The position numbers were made by a program, and so were the translations under genes. A stretch of DNA of 64,000 nucleotides from Ga0077536 sp943370145 (GTDB lineage: Bacteria; Pseudomonadota; Gammaproteobacteria; Ga0077536): NCBI GenBank assembly GCA_943370145.1, contig CALRPY020000016.1, positions 13,735-77,734 on the forward strand, in the 5' to 3' direction. Below the pieces are notes generated by a model. The model ran no database searches. It worked only from the letters and a program-made list of their open reading frames with translations, and was not told the DNA's origin. Below are positions 7,948 through 17,182 of this stretch, piece by piece. Positions within the stretch are counted from its first letter, which is position 1. Each line of letters starts with the position of its first letter.

Positions 7948-9585
7948 TCAGTCGACGTCCGGCAGGCGGTATTCGCCGAGGCGCTTGCGCAACTCGAGCT
8001 TGCTGAGCTTGCCGGTCGCCGTGTGGGGCAGTTCCCGGACGAACACCACGTCGTCGGGAATCCACCACTTCGCGACGCGGCCCTCGAACCACGCGAGCAG
8101 TTCATCCTTCGCGACGGGCATGCCTTCGCGATGCACGACGACGAGCAGCGGCCGCTCCTGCCACTTCGGGTGAGCCACCCCGATGACGGCCGCCTCGGCG
8201 ACCGCCGGGTGGCCCATCGCGGTGTTCTCGAGGTCGATCGAGCTTATCCACTCGCCCCCGGACTTGATCACGTCCTTCGCACGGTCGGTGATGCGCATGA
8301 AGCCGCTCGGGTCGATGCTGCAGACGTCACCCGTCGAGAACCAGCCGTGCGTGTCGTGGGCGCCGCCGTGTCCCTCGAGCCGATAGTAGTCGCGGCAAAT
8401 CCACAGCCCACGCACCTTCAGCGCGCCAACCGCGACACCGTCCCAGGGAAGCTCGTTGTCGTCGTCATCGACGATCTTGAGCTCGACGCCCGGGATTGCA
8501 CGTCCCTGGCTCAACATCTGCGCGATGCGCTCCTCGCCCAGCCAGTGCCGGCTCGCGCCCGTATCGGCGTTGACCGTGCCCAGTGGGCTCATCTCCGTCA
8601 TGCCCCAGGCATGCAGCACGCGCACGCCGTGGCGATCGCGGAACTCCTCCATCATCGACAGCGGACAGGCCGAGCCCCCGATCACGAAGCGGGCCAGCGG
8701 CGCGAGGGAAGCCCCGGTCTCGCGGGCATGGGCGAGCAAGGGCAGGCAGACCGTCGGCACGCCGGCCGAGATCGTCACGCCCTCGCCGTTGATCAGGCTG
8801 ACCAGCGTGCCGGGATTGCTGAGACTGGGGCCCGGGAACACGAGCTTCGCACCGACCAGCACGCCCGCGAACGGCAGGCCCCACGCGTTCACATGGAACA
8901 TCGGCACGATCGGCAGGATGCCGTCGGTGGCCGACAGTCCGCAGCTGTCGGGCAGCGCCGCCGCGTAGGCCATCAGCACCGCCGAGCGGTGGTTGTAGAG
9001 CACACCCTTCGGATTGCCGGTGGTGCCCGACGTGTAGCACAGGCCGCTGGCGCTGCGCTCCTCGAGTTCCGGCCAGGCGTAGGCGTCGGATTCGGCCGCG
9101 ACCAGCGTCTCGTAACACAGCGCATTCGGCAGCGAGGTCTGCGGCATGTGCGCGGCGTCGGTCATCACGATGTAGCCGCGCACGCCCGGACACTTCGCGG
9201 CCAGCTGCTCGAGCTTGGGCACGAAGGCGACGTCGGTGAAGATCCACTCGTCTTGCGCGTGATTGACGATGTACTCGATCTGCTCGTCGAACAGGCGGGG
9301 GTTGATCGTGTGGCAGACGCGCCCGCTGCAGGAGATCGCGTAGTACAGCTCCATGTGGCGATAGTCGTTCCAGGCCAGGGTGCCGATCCGGGCGGCCGGC
9401 GCGGCGCCAAGGCGGTCGAGCGCGTTGGCGAGTCTCCGCGCACGGGCGAAGCAGTCCGCGAACGTGTAGCGGTGGCGTGGCGTATCGGCGGTGACCGACA
9501 CGATTTCCTGCGCGCCGTGGTTGCGCTCGCCGTGCCGCATGATCATCGTCAGCGTCAGCGGCATGTCCATCATCAGGCCCTGCAT
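7948..9585 (-). CDS. fatty acid--CoA ligase (AMP-binding)
   Basis: A 545-residue acyl-CoA synthetase. The P-loop motif YTSGTTGNPKGVLYNH, the A5 motif HAWGMTEMSP, the A7/A8 region with FSTGDVCSIDPSGFMRITDRAKDVIK-type hinge, and the C-terminal catalytic lysine in TATGKLSKLELRKRL are all intact. It activates a carboxylic acid to its CoA thioester through an acyl-AMP. Length and motifs match the medium/long-chain and methylmercaptopropionate-CoA ligase (DmdB-like) branch. AAGGGG precedes ATG 9585; a longer in-frame extension upstream is not conserved in the family. Confidence 0.92.
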   Translation of the reverse strand: MQGLMMDMPLTLTMIMRHGERNHGAQEIVSVTADTPRHRYTFADCFARARRLANALDRLGAAPAARIGTLAWNDYRHMELYYAISCSGRVCHTINPRLFDEQIEYIVNHAQDEWIFTDVAFVPKLEQLAAKCPGVRGYIVMTDAAHMPQTSLPNALCYETLVAAESDAYAWPELEERSASGLCYTSGTTGNPKGVLYNHRSAVLMAYAAALPDSCGLSATDGILPIVPMFHVNAWGLPFAGVLVGAKLVFPGPSLSNPGTLVSLINGEGVTISAGVPTVCLPLLAHARETGASLAPLARFVIGGSACPLSMMEEFRDRHGVRVLHAWGMTEMSPLGTVNADTGASRHWLGEERIAQMLSQGRAIPGVELKIVDDDDNELPWDGVAVGALKVRGLWICRDYYRLEGHGGAHDTHGWFSTGDVCSIDPSGFMRITDRAKDVIKSGGEWISSIDLENTAMGHPAVAEAAVIGVAHPKWQERPLLVVVHREGMPVAKDELLAWFEGRVAKWWIPDDVVFVRELPHTATGKLSKLELRKRLGEYRLPDVD

Positions 9586-9669
9586 CGAATTCCCCTTGGG
9601 TTGTGTGGCGAAAAGCGCGTGCGGCGCGCGATCTGGCCCGCGCGAATACCCGCATGCTAGAGTCCGGGC

Positions 9670-10719
9670 ATGCCTGCGGACAAGATCACGATACCCCTGC
9701 CAGACGACTGGCATCTGCACCTGCGTGACGAAGCGATGCTGGCCGCGGTGCTCCCCGCGACCACCCGCGACTTCGGTCGCGCGATCGTCATGCCGAACCT
9801 GAAACCGCCGGTGACGACCGCCGCCGCGGCCGCGTCCTACCGCGAGCGCATCCGCGCCCTGCTGCCTGCCGGCAGCGCCTTCGAACCGCTGATGACCTGC
9901 TACCTGACCGACAACATCGACCCGGCAGACCTGCGGGCGGGCGCGACGGCTGGCGTGTTCACGGCGGCGAAACTCTATCCGGCCGGCGCGACGACCAATG
10001 CCGACGCCGGCGTGACCGCCCTATCGAAGCTGCACCGGGTGTTCGACTGCATGCAGGAGATCGGACTGCCCCTGCTCGTCCACGGCGAGGTCACGGACCC
10101 GTCGGTCGACGTGTTCGACCGCGAGGCGGTGTTCGTGGACGAGCATCTGGTGCCGCTGCGCCGCGACTTTCCGGCACTCAAGATAGTGCTCGAGCACGTG
10201 ACCACGCGAGAAGGCGTGCAGTTCGTGGCGGAGGCCAGCGGTCCGACCGCGGCGACCATCACCCCGCATCACCTGATGGTCAACCGGAACGCGATGTTCG
10301 AGCGCGGCATCCGCCCGCACATGTATTGCCTGCCGGTCGCCAAGCGCGAAGTGCACCGCCAGGCGCTGCGGGCCGCGGCGGTGTCGGGCAATCCACGCTT
10401 CTTCCTCGGCACCGATTCGGCGCCGCACCTGCGCACGCTGAAGGAACACGACTGCGGCTGCGCCGGCGTCTTCAATGCCCCTACCGCGCTGGCGTGCTAT
10501 GCGCAGGTATTCGCCGAGGAGGGTCGGCTCGACCGGCTCGAAGGCTTCGCGTCGCGCTTCGGCGCCGCGTTCTACGGCCTGCCGGTACACGCGCGCACGG
10601 TCACGCTGGAGAAGATGGAAGAGCCGGCGGGCGCGACCGACTGGCCCACCCCGCTCGGACCGGTGCGCACCTTCGCGCCGTCGTCGGGGATCCAGTGGCG
10701 CCGGCTGCCTGCCGCCTGA
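9670..10719 (+). CDS. pyrC: dihydroorotase
   Basis: A 349-residue dihydroorotase of the E. coli PyrC type (third step of de novo pyrimidine synthesis, carbamoyl aspartate to dihydroorotate). The metal motif DDWHLHLRD, the carbamylated lysine region FTAAKLYPAGATTN, the VHGEVTD and LEHVTTREG histidine motifs and FFLGTDSAPH are all present. Length is normal. It is followed 25 bases later by bioA on the same strand and is probably cotranscribed with it. Confidence 0.96.
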   Translation: MPADKITIPLPDDWHLHLRDEAMLAAVLPATTRDFGRAIVMPNLKPPVTTAAAAASYRERIRALLPAGSAFEPLMTCYLTDNIDPADLRAGATAGVFTAAKLYPAGATTNADAGVTALSKLHRVFDCMQEIGLPLLVHGEVTDPSVDVFDREAVFVDEHLVPLRRDFPALKIVLEHVTTREGVQFVAEASGPTAATITPHHLMVNRNAMFERGIRPHMYCLPVAKREVHRQALRAAAVSGNPRFFLGTDSAPHLRTLKEHDCGCAGVFNAPTALACYAQVFAEEGRLDRLEGFASRFGAAFYGLPVHARTVTLEKMEEPAGATDWPTPLGPVRTFAPSSGIQWRRLPAA

Positions 10720-10744
10720 CCCTGCCGGCAGCCGCGCCCCGGCC

Positions 10745-12046
10745 GTGACCACGCCCATCGCCGCGTCCGAGCTGCTCGCACTGGATCGCGCCCACGTCTG
10801 GCACCCTTACAGCACGGTCATCAATCCGCCGCCCGTGTTCGCAGTGAGCCGCGCCGACGGGGTGCGCATCGAACTCGCGGACGGCACCTCGCTGATCGAC
10901 GGCATGTCCTCGTGGTGGTCGGTGATCCACGGCTACAACCACCCGGTACTCAACGACGCCATCCGCGCGCAACTCGGACGCATGGCGCACGTGATGTTCG
11001 GCGGACTCACGCACGAGCCCGCGGTGCGCCTGGCGCAGCGGCTCGTCGACATCACGCCCGCCGCCCTGTCGACCGTCTTCTTCAGCGATTCGGGCTCGGT
11101 CGCGGTCGAGGTCGCGCTGAAGATGGCGATCCAGTACCAGGCCGCGCGCGGCCGCCCGGCGCGGCAGAAATTCCTGACGGTGCGCGGCGGGTACCACGGC
11201 GACACCTTCGGCGCGATGTCGGTCTGCGATCCGGTGACCGGCATGCACACCCTGTTCAGCGCGGCGCTGCCGGCGCAGGTCTTCGCGCCACGCCCGGCCT
11301 GCCGTTTCGACGGCGCCTGGGACGACGCCGACATCGCGGAAACCGCCCGCCTGCTCGCCCTGCATCGCGACGAAGTCGCGGCGGTGATCATCGAGCCCAT
11401 CGTGCAGGGCGCCGGCGGCATGTGGTTCTACCACGCCGAGTACCTGCGTCGGCTGCGCACGCTGTGCGACGAACACGGGGTGCTGCTCATCGCCGACGAA
11501 ATCGCCACGGGCTTCGGCCGCACCGGGCGGCTCTTCGCCTGCGAGCATGCGGGCATCACGCCCGACATCCTGTGCCTGGGCAAGGGGCTGACCGGTGGTT
11601 ACATGACGCTCGCCGCCACCCTGGCCTCGGACGAGGTCGCACGCACGATCTGCGGCGGTTCACCCGGCGTCTTCATGCACGGCCCGACCTTCATGGCCAA
11701 TGCGCTCGCCTGCAGCGTCGCGCTGGCGAGCATCGACCTCCTGCTCGGCCAGCCCTGGCAGGCCCGGATTGCGGCAATCGAAGCGGCGCTCGCGACGGGT
11801 CTGGCGCCGTGCCGTGCCCTTCCGCAGGTGAAGGACGTCCGGGTGCTCGGTGCCATCGGCGTCGTCGAACTCCATCGCGAGGTCGACATGCACACGATTC
11901 CGCACAGCTTTGTCGCCCGCGGCGTGTGGGTGCGCCCCTTCGGCCGCCTCGTCTACGTGATGCCCGCCTACGTGATGCCCGCTGCCGACGTCGCGACGCT
12001 GACCGCTGCCATCGTCGAGGTCGTCGGCGAACTGCCCCCGCCCTGA
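10745..12046 (+). CDS. bioA: adenosylmethionine-8-amino-7-oxononanoate aminotransferase
   Basis: A 433-residue class III PLP aminotransferase making 7,8-diaminopelargonate in biotin synthesis. It has the BioA-specific DRAHVWHPYS and DGMSSWWSVIHGYNHP segments, RGGYHGDTFGAMSV, and the PLP lysine in LCLGKGLTGGYM. The start is GTG 10745, which fits the family N terminus; there is no in-frame ATG nearby. The other bio genes are not in this window, so bioA is separated from them here and sits behind pyrC. Confidence 0.95.
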   Translation: MTTPIAASELLALDRAHVWHPYSTVINPPPVFAVSRADGVRIELADGTSLIDGMSSWWSVIHGYNHPVLNDAIRAQLGRMAHVMFGGLTHEPAVRLAQRLVDITPAALSTVFFSDSGSVAVEVALKMAIQYQAARGRPARQKFLTVRGGYHGDTFGAMSVCDPVTGMHTLFSAALPAQVFAPRPACRFDGAWDDADIAETARLLALHRDEVAAVIIEPIVQGAGGMWFYHAEYLRRLRTLCDEHGVLLIADEIATGFGRTGRLFACEHAGITPDILCLGKGLTGGYMTLAATLASDEVARTICGGSPGVFMHGPTFMANALACSVALASIDLLLGQPWQARIAAIEAALATGLAPCRALPQVKDVRVLGAIGVVELHREVDMHTIPHSFVARGVWVRPFGRLVYVMPAYVMPAADVATLTAAIVEVVGELPPP

Positions 12047-12063
12047 AACGACACGCCCAACGC

Positions 12064-13182
12064 TCAGCCGGGGCGCGCCAGATCGACGCTCACGCAGGTC
12101 GCACCGGTCGCGGACGCCACCCCGGCGTGCGTGATGTCGCCCTGGTAGACGTTGAGGCCGTGCAGCAGGTGCGCGTCTTCCCGGAGGGCGGCCCGGCAAC
12201 CGCGGTCCGCCAGCTTCAGCACGAACGGCAGCGTCGCATTGTTGAGCGCCTGCGCCGAGGTGCGCGGCACCGCGCCGGGCATGTTAGCGACGCAGTAATG
12301 CACGATGCCGTCGACGACGAAGGTCGGATTCGCGTGCGTCGTCGGGTGGCTGGTCTCGACGCAACCGCCCTGGTCGATTGCCACGTCGACGATCACGCTC
12401 CCCGGCTTCATGCGCGGCAGCATGTCGCGCGTGACCAGCCGCGGCGCGGCGGCGCCCGGCACCAGCACCGCGCCGATCACGAGATCGGTCCGCTGCACGT
12501 AGTGCTCGATGCTGTCGCGCGTCGCGTAGATCGTGTTGAGCTGGCCACCGAACTGCGCCTCGAGCGCGCGCAGCCGCGGCAGCGACTTGTCGACGACCGT
12601 CACGCGCGCCTGCAGCCCGAGGGCCATCGCAATCGCATTCGTCCCGACCACGCCCCCCCCGATCACCAGCACCTCGGCCGGTGCGACGCCTGGCACGCCG
12701 CCGAGCAGCACCCCGGCTCCCCCCATCTCTCGTTCGAGGCAGCGCGCCCCGGCCTGCACCGCGAGCCGGCCGGCAACCTCGCTCATCGGCGCGAGCAGCG
12801 GCAGCGAACCGTCCGCGGCCGTCACCGTCTCGTAGGCGATGCCGGTCACGCCGGTCGCGGCCAGCGCGCGGGTCAGGCCCGCGTCCGCCGCCAGGTGGAG
12901 ATAGGTGAAGAGCACGTGCCGGGGCGCCAGCAGCGCGATTTCCGACGGCTGGGGTTCCTTCACCTTCACGATCAGCTCGGCAAGCTCGAAGACTTCCGCC
13001 GGACTGGCGGCAATCCGTGCGCCGAGCGCGCGATAGACTTCATCGCCGGCACTGATCCCGGCGCCGGCGCCCTGCTCGACGATCACCTCGTGGCCGTGGG
13101 CAAGCAGCTCCCGCACGCTGGCGGGCGTCAGGCCGACGCGATATTCGTTGGACTTGATTTCCCGGGGGACACCGATGCGCAT
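12064..13182 (-). CDS. ald: alanine dehydrogenase
   Basis: A 372-residue NAD-dependent enzyme converting L-alanine to pyruvate and ammonia. The N terminus MRIGVPREIKSNEYRVGLTP, the KVKEPQ segment, HLAADAGLTRAL, the NAD motif VLVIGGGVVGTNA and the VIVDVAIDQGGCVETS stretch are diagnostic. AGGAG lies 7 bases before ATG 13182; an upstream in-frame extension has no family similarity. It is transcribed away from the neighbouring unknown gene/rhomboid pair. Confidence 0.96.
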   Translation of the reverse strand: MRIGVPREIKSNEYRVGLTPASVRELLAHGHEVIVEQGAGAGISAGDEVYRALGARIAASPAEVFELAELIVKVKEPQPSEIALLAPRHVLFTYLHLAADAGLTRALAATGVTGIAYETVTAADGSLPLLAPMSEVAGRLAVQAGARCLEREMGGAGVLLGGVPGVAPAEVLVIGGGVVGTNAIAMALGLQARVTVVDKSLPRLRALEAQFGGQLNTIYATRDSIEHYVQRTDLVIGAVLVPGAAAPRLVTRDMLPRMKPGSVIVDVAIDQGGCVETSHPTTHANPTFVVDGIVHYCVANMPGAVPRTSAQALNNATLPFVLKLADRGCRAALREDAHLLHGLNVYQGDITHAGVASATGATCVSVDLARPG

Positions 13183-13322
13183 ATCGAGACTCCTGCGTGG
13201 ACTGGGGCGGACGTGCCGCCCGATGATTCCGGCGTGTCGGGCTTGCACAGCGGCCGCTCTTGGAGTGGCATAGGCAAGCCGACCCGCATTTGCCCAAAGT
13301 TTTCCAAAGATAGCCCAGGCCC

Positions 13323-13937
13323 ATGAATCCCGACCGGACACAGATCAACGACGGTGTCGATGAAGTGCAGACCTATCGCCCGGCCTTCTCCGATGCCGTG
13401 CAGCGTGCACTGGAGAAATGGCCCGACGTGCCGGCGTGCTTCGGCTGGCTGGCGCTCGATGCCCGTGGCCGCTGGCGCATCGGCGGCGCCACCATCACGC
13501 ATGCCGGTGCGGTCGCATTCCTGAACGCCCACTATGCGCGTGACGGACGGGGTCGCTGGTTCGTCCAGAATGGTCCGCAGGCCGCCTATGTCGACCTCGA
13601 ACTCGCCCCCTGGGTGCTGTCCGTCGCGCCCGATGGCAGCCTCGGCACCCAGACGGGACTTGCCGTCGAGCGCTTCGGCGAAATTTTCGTCACGCCGGAG
13701 GGCGAGGTGCTGGTCGAGACCCCGTTGGGGCTCGCTGCCATCATCGATCGCGATCTCGAATCCTTCGCCTGCCGGCTTCATCCGGCGGACGGCGATGCGC
13801 TCGCGGTGCTCGCCGAGGCCGCCAGGGGTACGGCGGCGACGCTGGCCGGCCCGGACGGCGCACACCACCGGGTGTGCCGTGCCTCGCTCGACGAGCTGGC
13901 CGCCCGCTACGCATTCGTGCGCCGTCCGGCGCCATGA
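13323..13937 (+). CDS. conserved-type hypothetical protein upstream of rhomboid protease
   Basis: A 204-residue soluble protein that I cannot assign with certainty. It begins MNPDRTQINDGVDEVQTYRP and has the repeated beta-strand look of a small beta-rich domain (GRWFVQNGPQAAYVDLELAP, then GEIFVTPEGEVLVETP). No signal peptide, membrane segment or catalytic motif is evident. Its TGA overlaps the ATG of the rhomboid gene (ATGA), so the two are translationally coupled and may act together. It diverges from ald with 140 bases between. Confidence 0.8.
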   Translation: MNPDRTQINDGVDEVQTYRPAFSDAVQRALEKWPDVPACFGWLALDARGRWRIGGATITHAGAVAFLNAHYARDGRGRWFVQNGPQAAYVDLELAPWVLSVAPDGSLGTQTGLAVERFGEIFVTPEGEVLVETPLGLAAIIDRDLESFACRLHPADGDALAVLAEAARGTAATLAGPDGAHHRVCRASLDELAARYAFVRRPAP

Positions 13938-14602
13938 TTCCCGTCCACGACGACAACCCCGTCAGCATCACGCCGGTCGTCACCTACGCCCTGATCGCGG
14001 GCTGCGTGCTGGTCTTCCTGTGGCAACTGGGCCTTGGCGACGCAGGCAACCAGCGGGCCGCATTCCGCTTCGGGGTCGTGCCGGCGGTGCTGCTGGGCGA
14101 CGCGCGCCTGCCGCCGGGCTTTGGCGGCGTCCCGCCCGCGCTGACCGTGTTCTCGTCGATGTTCCTGCACGGCGGCGTCATGCACCTCGCCGGCAACATG
14201 CTGTACCTCTGGGTGTTCGGCAACAATATCGAGGACGCGCTCGGACATCTGCGCTTCACGCTGTTCTACGCCGCCTGCGGGCTCGCGGCCGCGCTCGCCC
14301 AGGCCCTGCACGCGCCGGATTCGACGATCCCGATGATCGGCGCCAGCGGTGCTATCTCCGGCGTCCTCGGCGCGTACCTCCTTTATTACCCGCGGGCGCG
14401 GATCACGGTCATGATCCCGATCGGCTTCATCCTGCACACGGCGCGCTGGCCGGCGGCCTGGGTGCTCGGCGCCTGGTTCGTGCTGCAGGTCGGCAGTTCC
14501 CTGCTCGCCGACCCCGCGCGGCCCGGTGTCGCGTGGCTCGCCCATATCGGCGGTTTCGTCGCCGGGCTGGTCCTCGCGCCCCTGCTGCGCCTGGGCCGCT
14601 GA
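13934..14602 (+). CDS. rhomboid family intramembrane serine protease
   Basis: A 222-residue polytopic membrane protease. The signature is complete: HGGVMHLAGNMLYLWVFG with the conserved His/Asn, the nucleophile serine in GASGAISGVLGAY, and the catalytic histidine in the last helix, AHIGGFVAG. About six membrane helices are apparent. It cleaves substrates within their transmembrane segments. Start ATG 13934 overlaps the upstream stop by four bases. Confidence 0.93.
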   Translation: MIPVHDDNPVSITPVVTYALIAGCVLVFLWQLGLGDAGNQRAAFRFGVVPAVLLGDARLPPGFGGVPPALTVFSSMFLHGGVMHLAGNMLYLWVFGNNIEDALGHLRFTLFYAACGLAAALAQALHAPDSTIPMIGASGAISGVLGAYLLYYPRARITVMIPIGFILHTARWPAAWVLGAWFVLQVGSSLLADPARPGVAWLAHIGGFVAGLVLAPLLRLGR

Positions 14603-14771
14603 TGGCGGCCGCCGCACCAGGCGTGGTCAGGCCATTTCGACGATGCCCTCGTAAGCGTGTGTCTTTTCTACCTATACTATTCACGTACATCTGGCTGTTC
14701 AGCCCATCTGCCCGGACATACGAAGAACAACAATCGCGCATGAGCCACGGCCTCACCATTCGAGCCCTCCC

Positions 14772-16370
14772 ATGGAGCTGAGCGACACCGCCGTCCTGAC
14801 CGTCAGGGGCAAGCAGCTGGAGCGGCTGCTGCACCACACGGCCATGGAATGCACGCTGGGCCTCGCGGGCATTGGCGTTGCCGTGCTCGCCCTCTCCCGC
14901 CACCTGGCGATGCCGGTCGCGCTGGTCTGGGCGGGACTGCTCGCGCTGACGTACGCCCTGCGCTTCGGGGTGTTGACCACCTTCCGCCGGGCGACCAGCG
15001 AGGCGCAACTCGCCACCGGCTGGTACGTCGCCTTCATCGTCACCGTGGCCGCGACCGCCCTCGGCTGGGGTGCGATGGCGGCGTGGATGGCGGTGACGCA
15101 CGGTGTCGTCGCCAGCACGCCGATGCTGCTGCTCGCCATTGCGGTCATGTTGCTGTCGGTCACCATGCAGGCCGGCTCGCTGCCCTGCGCCGTCACGAGC
15201 ATCGTCGGCACCCTGCTGCCACCGGCAGCGGCCCTCGCCCTGCGCGGCGGGCAGGAAGGCATCCTGCCCGCGTTCGCCCTTGTGTTCGCGGGCATCTCGG
15301 CGTTCCTCGGCGCGCGCGTGCTGCGGGAAAAGGCCTGGGACGCGGCCATGCGCCAGGCGGAGAACGAACAGCTGCGCGACTACCTCGACCAGCGCCGCGA
15401 CCAGATCGAGAAGCTCGCCGTCGAGTTGAAGACGACCCAGGGCAAGCGCGACCAGGCGGAAATGACCCTGCGACGCAGCGCAGCCGACCTTGGCCTGGTG
15501 CAGGGCAAGGCCAAGGCGCTGGCGGAAACGCTGGAGCGTGTCTCGACCATCGACCAGGTGACCGGCCTCGACCATCGGCGCCATTTCGAGCAGGTCTTCG
15601 ATGCGGAGTGGCGCCGCGCCATCCGCGAGACGAAGCCGGTCTCGATGATTCTCATCGACTTCGACGACTTCGACAGCTATGTCGAAAGCCATGGCCGCCA
15701 GTCCGCCGACACCATGCTGAAGCGGGTCGCGCAACTGGTGCGCGGCTTCGGGCGACGCCCGGGCGATGCCGCCGGCCGCTACGACGACACGCGGCTGGCG
15801 CTGCTTCTTGCGGGTTGCGACGTGCGCAACGCGACGCGCATCGCCGAGGCGCTGCGCAAGCGCGTCGAAGCCCAGAACATCCCCCATGCAGGCGCCCGCG
15901 GCGACCGCAGCACGCTGACGGTGCATGCGGGCGTGGCAATGATGAAGCCCACACGCAGCATGCAGACCGCCGAACTCGTCAAACGGGTCGAAGGGGCGCT
16001 CTACGAGGCGCGTTTCCAGGGCGGTAACAAGGTCATGACCTACCAGCCGCTCAGCAAGCTGCGCCTCGAGCGCTGGGACCAGCCGGCCGACGGCCCGCTG
16101 AGCGAGCAGTCGATGATGCAGAAGCTGCTCGTGTGGGGTTACGACACCAGCAAGCAGGTGCTGGCACCCGGCGCGAGCGTGGAGCCGCGCATACTCGAGC
16201 AGGAACTCGTTGTCGCGGCGCTGACCGGCGAACTGCGCGTCGAGGTCGAGGGACACGCGATGTCGCTGAAGGCTGGCGACTGCGTCGTCATCCCCGCCGG
16301 CGTGGAACTCAGCATGGAAGTCGTAGGTCCCAAGCCCGTCGTCAAGCTCACCGCCACCCGGAACAAGTGA
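14772..16370 (+). CDS. membrane protein with degenerate GGDEF domain and C-terminal cupin
   Basis: A 532-residue protein. About six hydrophobic helices fill residues 25-180, a charged coiled-coil follows to about 260, then a GGDEF-type domain (VSTIDQVTGLDHRRHFEQVF at its start) to about 430, and a cupin-like beta domain from about 455 (GELRVEVEGHAMSLKAGDC, VIPAGVEL). At the active site, residues 336-342 read RYDDTRL where an active cyclase has RYGGEEF/RYGGDEF, and the FK..N nucleotide residues are also replaced, so diguanylate cyclase activity is unlikely. The inhibitory-site RxxD is kept as R329-P-G-D332. I infer a c-di-GMP-sensing or structural role. Confidence 0.85.
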   Translation: MELSDTAVLTVRGKQLERLLHHTAMECTLGLAGIGVAVLALSRHLAMPVALVWAGLLALTYALRFGVLTTFRRATSEAQLATGWYVAFIVTVAATALGWGAMAAWMAVTHGVVASTPMLLLAIAVMLLSVTMQAGSLPCAVTSIVGTLLPPAAALALRGGQEGILPAFALVFAGISAFLGARVLREKAWDAAMRQAENEQLRDYLDQRRDQIEKLAVELKTTQGKRDQAEMTLRRSAADLGLVQGKAKALAETLERVSTIDQVTGLDHRRHFEQVFDAEWRRAIRETKPVSMILIDFDDFDSYVESHGRQSADTMLKRVAQLVRGFGRRPGDAAGRYDDTRLALLLAGCDVRNATRIAEALRKRVEAQNIPHAGARGDRSTLTVHAGVAMMKPTRSMQTAELVKRVEGALYEARFQGGNKVMTYQPLSKLRLERWDQPADGPLSEQSMMQKLLVWGYDTSKQVLAPGASVEPRILEQELVVAALTGELRVEVEGHAMSLKAGDCVVIPAGVELSMEVVGPKPVVKLTATRNK

Positions 16371-16435
16371 CGGCGCGCGCCTCGCGCGCACCACCCCGTG
16401 GCCGCCCTACCCATCAAACCAGGAGACTCTTACGG

Positions 16436-17107
16436 ATGAAACGATACGTGTTGGCGGCAATCGGCCTGCTCGCCACGGCCCAGGTCGGCGCGCAGGAAGC
16501 CCTGCTTTCCAGCGACGCGCAGAAAAGCAGCTATGCGATTGGCCTGACGACGGCACAGAGCATCGCGCGGCAGGGCGTGCAGCTCGAACTGGACTCCTTC
16601 ATGCTCGGCGTAAAGGACGCCCTGGAAGGCAGCAAGCCCAGGCTGACCCAGGAACAGTTCCAGGCGGCGCTCGACAACGCGTCCAAATCGGTCAACGAAC
16701 GCTTCAAGGAACAGGCCCAGCGCAACCTGAAGGCCGGCCGCGAGTTCATGGCCGAGAACAAGAAGCGGGAAGGCGTCACCGAGTTGTCGAACGGAATCCA
16801 GTACAAGGAACTGCGCAAGGGCGCCGGCAAGCATCCGAAGTCCACGGACAACGTCAAGGTGCACTACACGGGCGTGCTGGTCGACGGTACCGAATTCGAC
16901 AGCTCGCGCGCGCGCGGCGAGCCGGTCACGCTCGGTCTCGGCAGCGTGATCCGCGGCTGGCAGGAGGTGCTGCCGTTGATGACCGTCGGTTCGCGTTGGC
17001 AGGTCGTCATCCCGCCAGCCCTGGGCTATGGCGCGAAGGGCGCCGGCCCGATCGGCCCGAACGAGACGCTGATTTTCGAGATCGAACTGCTCGAAATCGC
17101 GCAGTAA
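16436..17107 (+). CDS. FKBP-type peptidyl-prolyl isomerase, Mip/FklB-like
   Basis: A 223-residue exported isomerase. A signal peptide (MKRYVLAAIGLLATAQVGAQ, cleavage after AQA/GAQ region) is followed by the FKBP N-terminal dimerisation helices (SSYAIGLTTAQSIARQG to about residue 110) and the catalytic FKBP domain: VKVHYTGVLVDGTEFDSS, VIRGWQEVLPLM, IPPALGYGAKG and LIFEIELLEI. It catalyses proline isomerisation and chaperones periplasmic or outer-membrane proteins. AGGAGA precedes ATG 16436. It is convergent with rnd. Confidence 0.94.
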   Translation: MKRYVLAAIGLLATAQVGAQEALLSSDAQKSSYAIGLTTAQSIARQGVQLELDSFMLGVKDALEGSKPRLTQEQFQAALDNASKSVNERFKEQAQRNLKAGREFMAENKKREGVTELSNGIQYKELRKGAGKHPKSTDNVKVHYTGVLVDGTEFDSSRARGEPVTLGLGSVIRGWQEVLPLMTVGSRWQVVIPPALGYGAKGAGPIGPNETLIFEIELLEIAQ

Positions 17108-17124
17108 CCGGCCCCGCGCGGCGG

Positions 17125-17141
17125 CCGGGGCGCTGCCCCGG
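17125..17141. terminator. hairpin between convergent FKBP and rnd genes
   Basis: CCGGGGC (17125-17131) pairs perfectly with 17135-17141 over a 3-base loop, just after the FKBP stop and before the rnd stop. Only a short T-run (CTTT) follows, so it is a plausible but weak bidirectional terminator. Confidence 0.4.
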
Positions 17142-17182
17142 CTCCGCTTTGGCGCCTCCTCGCACGCCTGCGGCCGGCCGCG

